Part shown: positions 16,611 through 24,653 of the stretch, one piece after another
How positions within the stretch are numbered: position 1 is the stretch's first letter
How the letters are laid out: each line of letters opens with the position of its first letter
NCBI RefSeq assembly: GCF_001741865.1
Contig: NZ_CP017147.1
Coordinates: 248,001-312,000, forward strand
Reading direction: 5' to 3'
Source: Bosea vaviloviae
Lineage (GTDB): Bacteria; Pseudomonadota; Alphaproteobacteria; Rhizobiales; Beijerinckiaceae
Length of the DNA stretch: 64,000 nucleotides
Made by a program: the position numbers and the translations under genes
The notes under the pieces: generated by a model
What the model saw: only the letters and a program-made list of their open reading frames with translations
Told to the model about the DNA's origin: nothing
Databases searched by the model: none

Positions 16611-17813
16611 TCAGCGCCGCGCGAAGAGCGCCAGGCCGATGACGCCCATGACGAAGGTCGCCGCGCCGGCCGCCGTGATCATCACACCGACCCCGAACTG
16701 GCCGAACAGGACGGGAGCTGCGAGATAGCCGATCAGCGAGCCGGCGAAGACGGCGCACATCTGCAGGCGGTAGACCTGCGAGAGGCGCTGCGGCGGAAAA
16801 TCATGCTGCATGATGTGGAGCAGCGCGAGATTTTCGAGCGGGCCGTTGATGGCGGCAAAGGCGGCAAAGGCCATCAGCCAGGCACGGTCGGGCGCGAAGG
16901 GCAGCAGCATGACGCCGGCACCGAAGATCAATTTCGAGCCGACGAGCCATAGCGCGGGACGCTGCGGCCGCAGGCTCACCAGGACGAGGTTCGCGCCGAG
17001 ATTGCCCAGCCCATAGGCGGTCATCATCAAGCTGTAATCCGTGAGCGGGTCGGCGCTGGTCGCGCGCAGATACAAGGCCATGCCGAGCAGGAAACCCATC
17101 GACCAGGCGATATTGCCGACGAGATCGGCGATCAGGCCATATCGCATGACGGCATGCCCACGCATCGCACGCAGGCCTCCCGACAACGCATCCCTCACCG
17201 CGGCAAAACCCCGTCCGGTCGAGGTCGGCGGAATCTCGACGCCTTTCAGGCCGCGCCCGACGCCGATCGCCGAGAGCAGGAAGCCCGCCGCCGTGATCGT
17301 GAAGAACTGCCCGATCGGCACGATGCCGTTGACCAGCGCGATCAGGCTCGGGCCGAGGATGCGCGCCATCCGCCGCGTCGCGTCGAAGAGCCCGTTGACC
17401 GCGTGGCGCAAGCGAGGCTCGGGCGCCAGCACCGGAAGCGTGCCCTGCAGTGCCGGATCATAGGCCGAGGTCGCCAGCGCCACGAGCCCGGCAACGATCG
17501 CAAGCAGCGGCAGGCTCATCAGGCCGAGCATGCCGGCCACGGACAGGACGACAAGGAGCAGCGCCCGAATGAGGCTGGTTACGATCATCGTCGTCTTGAA
17601 GCGCCAGCGATCGGTCAGGACGCCGCCGAACAGGCTGCCTGCGAGCAGCGCTCCCGCCTGCAGCGCCGAGATGTAGCCGGCATCGCGCCCGATCAGCGAG
17701 GTCGCGATCCACACCACCGCGACCATGTAGAACTCGGCCCCGGTCGCGGAGAACAGCTGGCTGCCCCACAGCAAGGCGATGCGGCGCTCTGCGAGCGGTT
17801 TGAAGACGAGCAT
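16611..17813 (-). CDS. MFS transporter (EntS-like, MFS_3 type)
   Basis: The 400-residue protein has ten to twelve predicted membrane segments. The first begins at 'RIALLWGSQLFSATGAEFYM'. The loop 2-3 motif 'GGVLTDRWRFKTTMIV' is the MFS motif A, and 'FDATRRMARILGPSLIALV' is typical of the EntS/MFS_3 subgroup of exporters. The start is placed at ATG 17813; an in-frame extension adds a basic stretch with no family match. It converges on the flagellar operon with a 26-bp gap, and diverges from hemC. The substrate is unknown. Confidence 0.8.
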   Translation of the reverse strand: MLVFKPLAERRIALLWGSQLFSATGAEFYMVAVVWIATSLIGRDAGYISALQAGALLAGSLFGGVLTDRWRFKTTMIVTSLIRALLLVVLSVAGMLGLMSLPLLAIVAGLVALATSAYDPALQGTLPVLAPEPRLRHAVNGLFDATRRMARILGPSLIALVNGIVPIGQFFTITAAGFLLSAIGVGRGLKGVEIPPTSTGRGFAAVRDALSGGLRAMRGHAVMRYGLIADLVGNIAWSMGFLLGMALYLRATSADPLTDYSLMMTAYGLGNLGANLVLVSLRPQRPALWLVGSKLIFGAGVMLLPFAPDRAWLMAFAAFAAINGPLENLALLHIMQHDFPPQRLSQVYRLQMCAVFAGSLIGYLAAPVLFGQFGVGVMITAAGAATFVMGVIGLALFARR

Positions 17814-18054
17814 GGGGTGGCCTTGGCAGCGTGGGGCCGCGACGTTTACACCGCAGCCGGGGCACCGCCATCGACGTTTGAGGCAAGCTCTGGCCTGGAA
17901 TACGCATGACGCAGCGCCGGTGGCGGCCGGCCGGCCCATCCCAGCCGATCGGAGAGCGGTGGAACGCCGCACTCGTCGCCGCCACCCGCCCCTGATATAG
18001 AGCGCCTCAAATCAATGGCCGCGAGCGGGCTTCGAGCCCAGGTGAACCGTCCCC

Positions 18055-18999
18055 ATGCACATCAAGATAGGCACGCGGCGCAGCCCGCTGGCGATGGCGC
18101 AAACCAATTACGTCATCGGCCTGATCAAGGCGAAGCACCCCGAGACCGAGTTCTCGCTGCACCCGATCGCGACGATCGCGGACAAGGACCGCGTCTCCGA
18201 ATTCCACCAGTTCGGCATCATCGGCGTGTTCTCGACCGAACATGAGGAGCAGCTGGTCTCCCGGGAAGTCGACATCGTCGTCCACTCCCTGAAGGATCTG
18301 CCGACGACGCTACGTGAGGGGCTGGTCCTGGCCGCCGTGCCCGAGCGGGAGGATGCGCGCGACGTTCTCTGCGGCGCGACCCTGGACAATCTCAAGCCCG
18401 GCGCCAAGGTCGGCACCGGCTCCCTGCGCCGGCGCGCCCAGATCATGAGCCTGTGTCCGGATATCGAGGTCGTGCCGATCCGAGGCAATGTCGGCCCCCG
18501 GCTCGCCAAGATCGATGGGGAGCATGGCCTCGACGCCGTCATCCTGGCCCAGGCCGGGCTTCAGCGCCTGGGGCTGGCGGGCGCCACGACGGAGCTTTTG
18601 GATCCGCAGTTCTTTCCCCATGCCGTCGGCCAGGGCGCGCTCGGCATCGAGGCCAGAGGCGACGACGCCGATGTGCTGGCGATCCTGAAGGACATCGAGG
18701 ACCCGAAGGCCCGCGCCGAGGTCGATTGCGAACGGGCGATGTTGCATGCCCTGGGGGCGGGCTGCAGCCTGCCCGTCGGCGTCTGCACCAGCTGGAAGGA
18801 CGGGCGCCTTGTCCTGCACGCCCAGATCACCTCGCTCGACGGGCGCGAGCGCATCGTCGCCACGCAAGAAGACACCGCCGAACGGGCCGTCGAACTCGGG
18901 CTCGCCACCGCCGAAACCTTGCGGCTTCGCGGCGGCGTCGCCATCCTCGAATCATCCTATCGAAGCTTCGGCGGCCACTTCAAATTCGTCGGTGCGTAG
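18055..18999 (+). CDS. hemC: Hydroxymethylbilane synthase (porphobilinogen deaminase)
   Basis: The enzyme condenses four porphobilinogens into hydroxymethylbilane in tetrapyrrole synthesis. The 314-residue length is normal. The N-terminus 'IKIGTRRSPLAMAQ' and the catalytic Asp81 in 'HSLKDLP' are in place. The dipyrromethane cofactor is carried by Cys237 in 'GAGCSLPVG'. 'GTGSLRRRAQ' (about 121-130) supplies the cofactor/substrate arginines. The 241-bp gap to the divergent MFS gene shows no other feature. A bidirectional terminator follows. Confidence 0.97.
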   Translation: MHIKIGTRRSPLAMAQTNYVIGLIKAKHPETEFSLHPIATIADKDRVSEFHQFGIIGVFSTEHEEQLVSREVDIVVHSLKDLPTTLREGLVLAAVPEREDARDVLCGATLDNLKPGAKVGTGSLRRRAQIMSLCPDIEVVPIRGNVGPRLAKIDGEHGLDAVILAQAGLQRLGLAGATTELLDPQFFPHAVGQGALGIEARGDDADVLAILKDIEDPKARAEVDCERAMLHALGAGCSLPVGVCTSWKDGRLVLHAQITSLDGRERIVATQEDTAERAVELGLATAETLRLRGGVAILESSYRSFGGHFKFVGA

Positions 19000-19030
19000 G
19001 AAGCAACGCTCCCCATTCCCACAAAGACGA

Positions 19031-19056
19031 AAGGCCACCCGCAAGGGTGGCCTTTC
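19031..19056. terminator. Bidirectional terminator between hemC and the lipoprotein gene
   Basis: A perfect stem AAGGCCACCC / GGGTGGCCTT (19031-19040, 19044-19053) with a 3-nt loop is bordered by A-rich and T-rich sides. It serves hemC and the converging small lipoprotein gene. Confidence 0.8.
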
Positions 19057-19086
19057 TGCCTTCTGCCGATCTTGCGCCGAGCGGGC

Positions 19087-19296
19087 TCAGCGTGTGGAGC
19101 GACGCGTCTCGCGCACGACCGTCGGTGCCGCGATCGCGCCAGCTGCTCCACCGACTACGGCTCCGACAGGACCGGCGACGACAGCGCCGGTGCCCGCGCC
19201 CACGGCCGCACCGCCGATGCGCTGTTCCGTCCGGTTGCCGCAGGCTCCAAGCGCGAGTGCGGTCACGGCAAGCAAAGTCAGGGTCAGGGTTTTCAC
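19087..19296 (-). CDS. Small glycine-zipper lipoprotein
   Basis: A 69-residue protein from GTG 19296, chosen because GGGAAA lies nine bases upstream and the frame then opens with a lipoprotein signal ('KTLTLTLLAVTALALGAC'). The lipobox LGAC gives an N-terminal Cys at residue 19. The rest is a Gly/Ala-rich glycine zipper ('GGAAVGAGTGAVVAGPVGAV'), followed by a short basic tail. Such proteins are small outer-membrane or envelope lipoproteins, often osmotically inducible; the exact role is unknown. Some annotators may use an upstream ATG. Confidence 0.7.
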   Translation of the reverse strand: MKTLTLTLLAVTALALGACGNRTEQRIGGAAVGAGTGAVVAGPVGAVVGGAAGAIAAPTVVRETRRSTR

Positions 19297-19360
19297 GATG
19301 ATTTTCCCAAAAGAGATCAATGGTTGGAAACGCACGGCAATGCCCAGAAGTTCCCTTGCT

Positions 19361-19626
19361 TAGAGGTTGTTATGGACTATCGGGACGATTTGATGAGGTC
19401 AAAACGGCGGAGATGGGAGGAGCATTGCGCAGACGATACCATTGGTATCGGCAAACGATGCGACGCTGCAGCTCCGCCGTTTTCACCTCACCCGCAGGGC
19501 GCGGCGCTTTTGCGCGACTGCGGCGTCGTTCTTCGTAGCAAACCGGCAGGTTTGCGTCCTCGAACTCCTGGCATTCGCACAAAATCGCCTGCGTCAAATC
19601 ATCCCGATAGTCCATAACAACCTCTA
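19361..19626. mobile_element. 266-bp MITE-like element with nested palindromes
   Basis: The terminal inverted repeats, 19361-19393 and 19594-19626, match at 32 of 33 positions and start and end in TA, suggesting TA target duplication of the IS630/Tc1 type. Inside, 19394-19412 pairs with 19472-19490 (18 of 19), and CGATACC/GGTATCG (19434-19450) forms the tip of that hairpin. Reading frames of about 80 codons in both directions start in one TIR (MDYRDDL..) and stop in the other (..PDSP). These are presumably a by-product of the TIRs, so I do not call a gene. It fills the gap between the lipoprotein and the MBL gene. Confidence 0.75.
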
Positions 19627-19744
19627 GGCCATGCCGACGCCATGGTTGCGTCGCGCGCATGCATGGCGGCCCGGCTCCGCGCCAGATAACGCCGCCGCGC
19701 CGCCGAGGCTAGCATCGTGACCTTACCGCCCCGGAGCGTTTGCC

Positions 19745-20536
19745 ATGCCCCGCTTCCTCTGCCGCCAATGCGGCGCGCGCTTTCCCGATGCCCCGACACC
19801 GCCGCCCGGCTGCCCGATCTGCCTCGACGAACGGCAATATGTTCGCTGGGGCGGGCAGGACTGGCTGACGACGGACGAGCTCGCCGCCGATCACCATGTC
19901 GCCTGTGTGCCGGACCATGGCGTGCTCGGCCTGCGCATCCAGCCCGCTTTCGCCATCGATCAGCGCGCGCTGCTCGTCGAGGCCGAAGAAGGGAATCTGC
20001 TCTGGGACTGCATCGGCCTGGTCACACAAACCGCGCTCGATGCGGTCCGGGCGCGCGGCAAGATCATCGGCATCGCGATCTCGCATCCGCATTTCTACTC
20101 CGCGATGGCGGAATGGGCGCAGGCGCTCGACGTGCCGGTGCATCTCCATGCCGACGACCGGGTCTGGGTGACCGAGCCCGATCCGGCGATCAGGCACTGG
20201 GACGGCGAGGCGCTGAAGCTTGGCCCCGCGCTCACCCTGCTACGCTGCGGCGGGCATTTCGCCGGCGCGACCGTGCTGCATCACGCAGCGGGAGCGGGAG
20301 CGCTCTATACCGGCGACGTGCTGCAGGTCACAGCTGATCGCCGCCATGTCAGCGCGCTCTACTCCTATCCGAACATGATCCCGGTCAACGCCGCGACGAT
20401 CCGCCGGATCGCGGCGATCCTGGAGCCTTACGCCTTCGACAAGGTCTATGGCGGCTTCGAGGGCCGGGTCATCGCCGGCGGAGCCAAGGCGGCGCTGGAG
20501 CGTTCCTTCGAGCGTTATCTGGCGGCGATCGCCTGA
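19745..20536 (+). CDS. Zinc-ribbon MBL-fold protein with a degenerate metal motif
   Basis: The 263-residue protein starts with a CxxC-x13-CxxC zinc ribbon (Cys6, 9, 23, 26), followed by a metallo-beta-lactamase-like fold. The first metal motif is 'SHPHFYSA', so HxHxDH has lost its Asp and last His. The later 'CGGHFAGATVLHH' and 'LYTGDVLQ' motifs are retained. A single-metal or non-enzymatic role is therefore possible. It has a promoterless-looking 5' gap behind the MITE. The neighbours give no pathway. Related proteins are usually annotated only as MBL-fold hydrolases. Confidence 0.8.
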   Translation: MPRFLCRQCGARFPDAPTPPPGCPICLDERQYVRWGGQDWLTTDELAADHHVACVPDHGVLGLRIQPAFAIDQRALLVEAEEGNLLWDCIGLVTQTALDAVRARGKIIGIAISHPHFYSAMAEWAQALDVPVHLHADDRVWVTEPDPAIRHWDGEALKLGPALTLLRCGGHFAGATVLHHAAGAGALYTGDVLQVTADRRHVSALYSYPNMIPVNAATIRRIAAILEPYAFDKVYGGFEGRVIAGGAKAALERSFERYLAAIA

Positions 20537-20714
20537 GGTTTTTTGGTCGCTCAAGCCGGCTTCGCCCTTGCGATATCCGGAAAAATCCGTATACAGCCGG
20601 CATCGCATCAGCCGCACCATTCGCGTGGTCGATGAGGGCCGGTCTCCGGTTCGCGTCGGAAGGCTTAGTTTTTGACCGGTTTGCCCGCAAAGGCAGATCG
20701 ACGGAGTTGAGACC

Positions 20715-20840
20715 ATGAAGATCCGCAATTCGCTGAAGTCGCTGCGCGCGCGCCATCGCGACAACCAGCTCGTGCGCCGCAAGGGCCGCGTCTACATCAT
20801 CAACAAGGTCCAGAAGCGCTTCAAGGCGCGCCAGGGCTGA
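20715..20840 (+). CDS. rpmJ: 50S ribosomal protein L36 (Cys-free type)
   Basis: A 41-residue basic protein, '[16 protein letters not shown]..' ending '..[15 protein letters not shown]'. It lacks the CxxC/CxxxxH zinc site of classical L36, so it is the zinc-independent form that is usual in alphaproteobacteria. GAGTTGAG lies upstream of ATG 20715. A strong terminator follows about 55 bp on, consistent with a monocistronic, highly expressed gene. Confidence 0.95.
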   Translation: MKIRNSLKSLRARHRDNQLVRRKGRVYIINKVQKRFKARQG

Positions 20841-20893
20841 GATTTGGCGCGCGGCGGCTTCGTCGCGCGGTTCTCGCTCCGGTTGGACGGCAT

Positions 20894-20926
20894 GGCGGGG
20901 CGCCCTCGGGCGTATCCCGCCTTTTT
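20894..20926 (+). terminator. Terminator after rpmJ
   Basis: Nested stems GGCGGG/CCCGCC (20894-20899, 20916-20921) and CGCCC/GGGCG (20901-20905, 20908-20912) end in TTTTT (20922-20926). It lies 54 bp after the L36 stop. Confidence 0.7.
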
Positions 20927-21009
20927 GCGTTGTGGCCAAGTCTTCGCGTCGTGGCCAACTCGCCTCTCCGTGAATTGACGCACGCAGCAGCTCCTTTACA
21001 CTGCAGTGC

Positions 21010-21666
21010 ATGATCAATTCGCGCATGCTTCCCGTCGCTTTCGCGCTGGCGCTGGCCGCAGCCGCGCCCTTCTCGGCCGCCCCGCTGCGCGCTCAGGAAA
21101 GCCCGCCGCCGCGCCCCGGTTTCGTCCCGCCCGCAGACAAGGACGATAATCCGGTTGCGCCCGCGCCCGCCCCGCCGAGGACACCAGCCGCCACGCTCGA
21201 CCGCCTGTTCGAGCGCCTCGCCGCCGCCAAATCGTCCGAGGAAGCCAAGGGCATCGCCAATCTGATCCAGCGTCGCTGGGCGCGCTCTGGCTCCGACACC
21301 GCCGATCTCTTGATGACGCGCGCCCAGACGGCTCTGCGCGACAAGCAGACTGAACTCGCGATCGAACTGCTCGACCGCGTCATCAGCCTGGAGCCCGACT
21401 GGGCCGAGGCCTGGAACCAGCGCGCCAATGCGCTCTTCATCGCCGGCGACCCGATTCGCTCGATGCTCGACATCGGCGAGACCTTGAAGCGCGAGCCGCG
21501 CCACTATGGCGCGATGATCGGCCTCGGCTCGATCCTGCGGCAGCAGGGCGACGACAAGCACGCCATGGTGGCCTATCGCCGCGCGCTCGCGATCTATCCA
21601 CAGCTGGAGGCGATCAAGAGCGCGGTCGAATCGCTAGCGAGCGAAGTCGACGGACGCGACGCCTGA
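21010..21666 (+). CDS. Exported TPR protein
   Basis: The 218-residue protein has a Sec signal peptide (about residues 1-29, ending 'PLRAQ'). A Pro-rich linker (30-58) follows, then about three tetratricopeptide repeats, including 'AIELLDRVISLEPDWAEAWN' and 'AMVAYRRALAIYPQLEAI'. TPRs mediate protein-protein contacts in the periplasm. The gene is followed 56 bp later by the hydrolase gene on the same strand. No partner can be read from the sequence. Confidence 0.8.
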   Translation: MINSRMLPVAFALALAAAAPFSAAPLRAQESPPPRPGFVPPADKDDNPVAPAPAPPRTPAATLDRLFERLAAAKSSEEAKGIANLIQRRWARSGSDTADLLMTRAQTALRDKQTELAIELLDRVISLEPDWAEAWNQRANALFIAGDPIRSMLDIGETLKREPRHYGAMIGLGSILRQQGDDKHAMVAYRRALAIYPQLEAIKSAVESLASEVDGRDA

Positions 21667-21722
21667 AGCACGCGTCGTGATCCCTGGCGAAACCGAAGCC
21701 GGCGCGGCAGCGTAAGCGAAGC

Positions 21723-22688
21723 ATGCTGATCCGCGCGCTCGTCATCCCTGCCCTTCTTCTCGCCTGCGGCCTGATGCTGCGAACCGAATGGCTCGGCGCC
21801 GAGGTCGCCCGGCTCTACCCGCCCAAGGGCGCCTTCGCCGCCCTCGCCGGCGGCCGGCTGCACTACCGCGAGCTCCAGCCCTCCGGCGAAAGCCATGGCA
21901 CGGTCGTGCTGGTCCATGGCGCCTCCTCGGACCATGCCGACCTGCTGGCGACGCTCGGACCCGAGCTCGGCCATTACCGCGTCATCGCGCTCGACCGGCC
22001 GGGCCATGGCTGGAGCGACAGGCTGGACGGCGCGGCAATGGCCGATCCCGCACGCCAGGCCGCGGCGATCATGCAGGCGCTCGACCAGATCGCGCCCGAG
22101 CGCTTCGTGCTAGTGGCGCACTCGCTCGCCGGCGCGCTCTCGACCCGCATCGCGCTCGACCGGCCCCAGCGGTTGAAGGGCCTCGTCCTGCTCGGCGGCG
22201 TCACCCATCCCTGGCCGACCGGCATCGCCTGGTATCACCACCTCGCGACATCGCCCTTGATCGGCCCGCTCTTCACCAGGCTCGTCGCCTTGCCCGCCGC
22301 GAATCTCATGCTGGACGAGGGTGCGAGCAGCGTCTTTGCACCGCGTGCGGTGACGCCCGGCTATCTCGATACGGGCGAGATCCGGTTGCTGCTGCGCCCG
22401 GCCGACTTCCAGGCCAATTCGCAGGATATCGCCGCGACCCTTGATTTCGTCACAGCGCAGGCCCCGCGCTATCGCGAACTCAAGCTGCCGGTGACCGCGA
22501 TCACCGGCGACAGCGACGCCATCGTCTCACCCACGATCCATTCAGCTGCGATCGCGCGCGAAGCGCCGCAGGGCCGGCTCATCCTGCTGCCAGGCGTCGG
22601 CCACATGCCGCACCACGCCGCGCCGGAGATCGTCGTCGAGGCGATCGACCAGATGGTCGGCCCCCGATCGGGGCTGGCGCTGAACTGA
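21723..22688 (+). CDS. Alpha/beta-fold hydrolase with N-terminal membrane anchor
   Basis: The 321-residue protein has a hydrophobic N-terminus (about residues 3-20), suggesting a membrane anchor or uncleaved signal. The 'VLVHGASSDHADLL' oxyanion strand, the nucleophile elbow 'AHSLAG', and later 'GDSDAIVSP' (Asp) and 'GVGHMPHH' (His) give a complete catalytic triad. The elbow is A-H-S-L-A rather than G-x-S-x-G. It resembles small esterase/peroxidase-type hydrolases; the substrate is unknown. It may share a transcript with the preceding TPR gene. Confidence 0.82.
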   Translation: MLIRALVIPALLLACGLMLRTEWLGAEVARLYPPKGAFAALAGGRLHYRELQPSGESHGTVVLVHGASSDHADLLATLGPELGHYRVIALDRPGHGWSDRLDGAAMADPARQAAAIMQALDQIAPERFVLVAHSLAGALSTRIALDRPQRLKGLVLLGGVTHPWPTGIAWYHHLATSPLIGPLFTRLVALPAANLMLDEGASSVFAPRAVTPGYLDTGEIRLLLRPADFQANSQDIAATLDFVTAQAPRYRELKLPVTAITGDSDAIVSPTIHSAAIAREAPQGRLILLPGVGHMPHHAAPEIVVEAIDQMVGPRSGLALN

Positions 22689-22754
22689 CGCACCGTGTCA
22701 TCCCGCACGCGTTGCAGCGCTGCGTGCTGCGACGCGCACGAAACGACATTGCCC

Positions 22755-24194
22755 TCACGCCTGCTCGACATGCTCCTTCGCCACGAAGGCGATGCGGACC
22801 ATATTGGTCGCGCCCGGCGTGCCGAAGGGCACGCCCGCCACCACGATGATGCGGTCGCCGAGCTTGGCGAAGTTCTCGCGCACCGCGAATTTACAGGCGC
22901 GCGAGGCCATGTCGTCGATGTCGCTGGCGTCCTTGGTCACGACCGCATGCACGCCCCAGACCAGGGTGAGGCGGCGCGCCGTGGCCCGGTTCGGGGTCAA
23001 GGCGATCACCGTCGAATTCGGCCGCTCGCGCGCGAGCCGCATCGCCGTCGAGCCCGAAGAGGTCCAGGCGCAGACGGCCTTGAGGTTCAGCGTGTCGGCG
23101 ATCTCATGGGCGGCCTTGGCGATGGCGTCGGCGCCCGTCGCCTCGGGCTCGGCCCGCTGTGATTCCAGGATGGTGCGGTAGACCGATTCGCTTTCGACCT
23201 CCTCGGCGATGCGGTTCATCATCGTCACCGCCTCGATCGGATATTGTCCGGCCGCGCTCTCGGCCGAGAGCATCACCGCATCGGCGCCCTCGAACACGGC
23301 GGTGGCGACGTCGGAGACCTCGGCGCGCGTCGGCACCGGGGCGGTGATCATGCTCTCCAGCATCTGCGTGGCGACGACGACCGGCTTGCCCTTGCGCCGC
23401 GCCATGCGGACGATGCGCTTCTGCGTGCCGGGCACCTTCTCCAGCGGCATCTCGACGCCGAGATCGCCGCGCGCCACCATGATCGCGTCGGACGCCTCGA
23501 TGATCTCCTCCAGACGCAGCAAGGCCTGGGGCTTCTCGATCTTGGCGAGCGCCAGCGCCCTGCCCTGCACGATCTTGCGCAGATCGGCCATGTCCTCGGG
23601 CCGCTGCACGAAGGAGAGCGCGATCCAGTCGACGCCGGCGGCAGCCGCGGCTTCAGCGTCCGAACGGTCCTTATCCGTCATCGCCGAGACCGGGATCGTC
23701 GTATCCGGCAGGCTGACGCCCTTGCGCGAGGACAGGCGGCCGGCGATCGTGACGCGGGTCACGGCCTGGGTTCGCGTCGCCTTCTCGACCACGAGCCGGA
23801 TCTTGCCGTCGTCGAGGATGAGGTTGTGGCCGGGCTCCAGCGCGGTCAGGATCTCGGGATGGGGCAGATGCACCCGCTTGAGCGTGCCGGGCGCGGGGTC
23901 GGAATCGAGCGTGAACTTCGCGCCCTTCTCCAGCATCACGCCGCCATCGCCGCCGAACTGGCCGACGCGCAGCTTCGGCCCCTGCAGATCGGCGAGAATC
24001 CCGACCGGGCGACGGAATTTCGTCTCCAGCGAGCGCAGCATCGCGATCTTCTCGGGCAGGGTCTCGCGCTGTGTGTGGCTCATATTGATGCGGAAGACGT
24101 CGACGCCCGCCTCGAACAGCTTTGCGCACATCTCCTCGGTCGCGGAGGCAGGCCCCAGCGTGGCGATGATCTTGATCCGGCGTTCCCGCTTCAT
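22755..24194 (-). CDS. pyk: Pyruvate kinase
   Basis: The enzyme transfers phosphate from phosphoenolpyruvate to ADP, making pyruvate and ATP. The 479-residue length is normal. The N-terminal 'RIKIIATLGPAS' and substrate region 'RINMSHTQRETL' are present. The active-site segment 'LAKIEKPQALLRLEEII' contains the catalytic Lys, with 'DAIMVARGDLGVEMP' the Mg-binding part. The C-terminal alpha/beta domain includes 'AVCAWTSSGSTAMRLARERP'. It is the last gene of the glycerate kinase-DUF1036-pyk run, 14 bp after DUF1036, which fits a role in lower glycolysis. Confidence 0.97.
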   Translation of the reverse strand: MKRERRIKIIATLGPASATEEMCAKLFEAGVDVFRINMSHTQRETLPEKIAMLRSLETKFRRPVGILADLQGPKLRVGQFGGDGGVMLEKGAKFTLDSDPAPGTLKRVHLPHPEILTALEPGHNLILDDGKIRLVVEKATRTQAVTRVTIAGRLSSRKGVSLPDTTIPVSAMTDKDRSDAEAAAAAGVDWIALSFVQRPEDMADLRKIVQGRALALAKIEKPQALLRLEEIIEASDAIMVARGDLGVEMPLEKVPGTQKRIVRMARRKGKPVVVATQMLESMITAPVPTRAEVSDVATAVFEGADAVMLSAESAAGQYPIEAVTMMNRIAEEVESESVYRTILESQRAEPEATGADAIAKAAHEIADTLNLKAVCAWTSSGSTAMRLARERPNSTVIALTPNRATARRLTLVWGVHAVVTKDASDIDDMASRACKFAVRENFAKLGDRIIVVAGVPFGTPGATNMVRIAFVAKEHVEQA

Positions 24195-24208
24195 TCTTCT
24201 TCAATCCC

Positions 24209-24652
24209 TCAGGGGCGTTGCGGCGCATTGCCGGTGGTGTCGGTGAGCTGGATCGTCCAGCTTTTCTGCTCGCCCGTATCGACCTCGAAGAAGCCGGCGC
24301 GGTCGAAACCGCGCGCCAGGCAATCCTCGATGCCACGGATCGTGAATTCCTTGTTGCGCGTGCACATGACGGATTTTCCCGTCCATTCGCCACCCTTGTC
24401 GTAATCGACAGCATGCACATAGTAGAAACGCGCCGCCAAGGTGCCGCGCAGCAGCGTCTCGCAGCCGCGCGGGCTGAGGTTCCACCAGCCTTCCGTGGTC
24501 CAACCCTGCGCGTCGCGATAGCCGATCGCGACGCCGACGCGGCTGCCTGTGGTGTTGCACATGCGCAGATCGGCGAAGGCGGGCGAAGCCCCGGCCACGA
24601 GGCAGGCCGCCAGCAGGCATAGTCGCAAGATCGTCGGGCTGATGCGGGTCAT
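24209..24652 (-). CDS. Exported DUF1036 protein
   Basis: The 147-residue protein has a signal peptide (about residues 1-27, ending 'SPAFA'). The DUF1036 body follows, with 'MCNTTGSRVGVAIGYRD' and conserved Trp residues ('GWTTEGWWNLSP'). It contains four Cys (in 'RMCNTT', 'RGCETL', 'VMCTRN', 'EDCLARG') that could form two disulfides in the periplasm. Its function is unknown. The position between a glycerate kinase and pyk recurs in related genomes as I recall; the tight spacing (1 and 14 bp) supports one operon. Confidence 0.85.
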   Translation of the reverse strand: MTRISPTILRLCLLAACLVAGASPAFADLRMCNTTGSRVGVAIGYRDAQGWTTEGWWNLSPRGCETLLRGTLAARFYYVHAVDYDKGGEWTGKSVMCTRNKEFTIRGIEDCLARGFDRAGFFEVDTGEQKSWTIQLTDTTGNAPQRP

Positions 24653-24653
24653 C

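Noticed and set aside
19370..19660. 96-codon minus-strand frame inside the MITE-like element
   Set aside because: Its start and stop lie in the inverted repeats and a mirror frame exists on the other strand, so it is probably a by-product of the TIRs.
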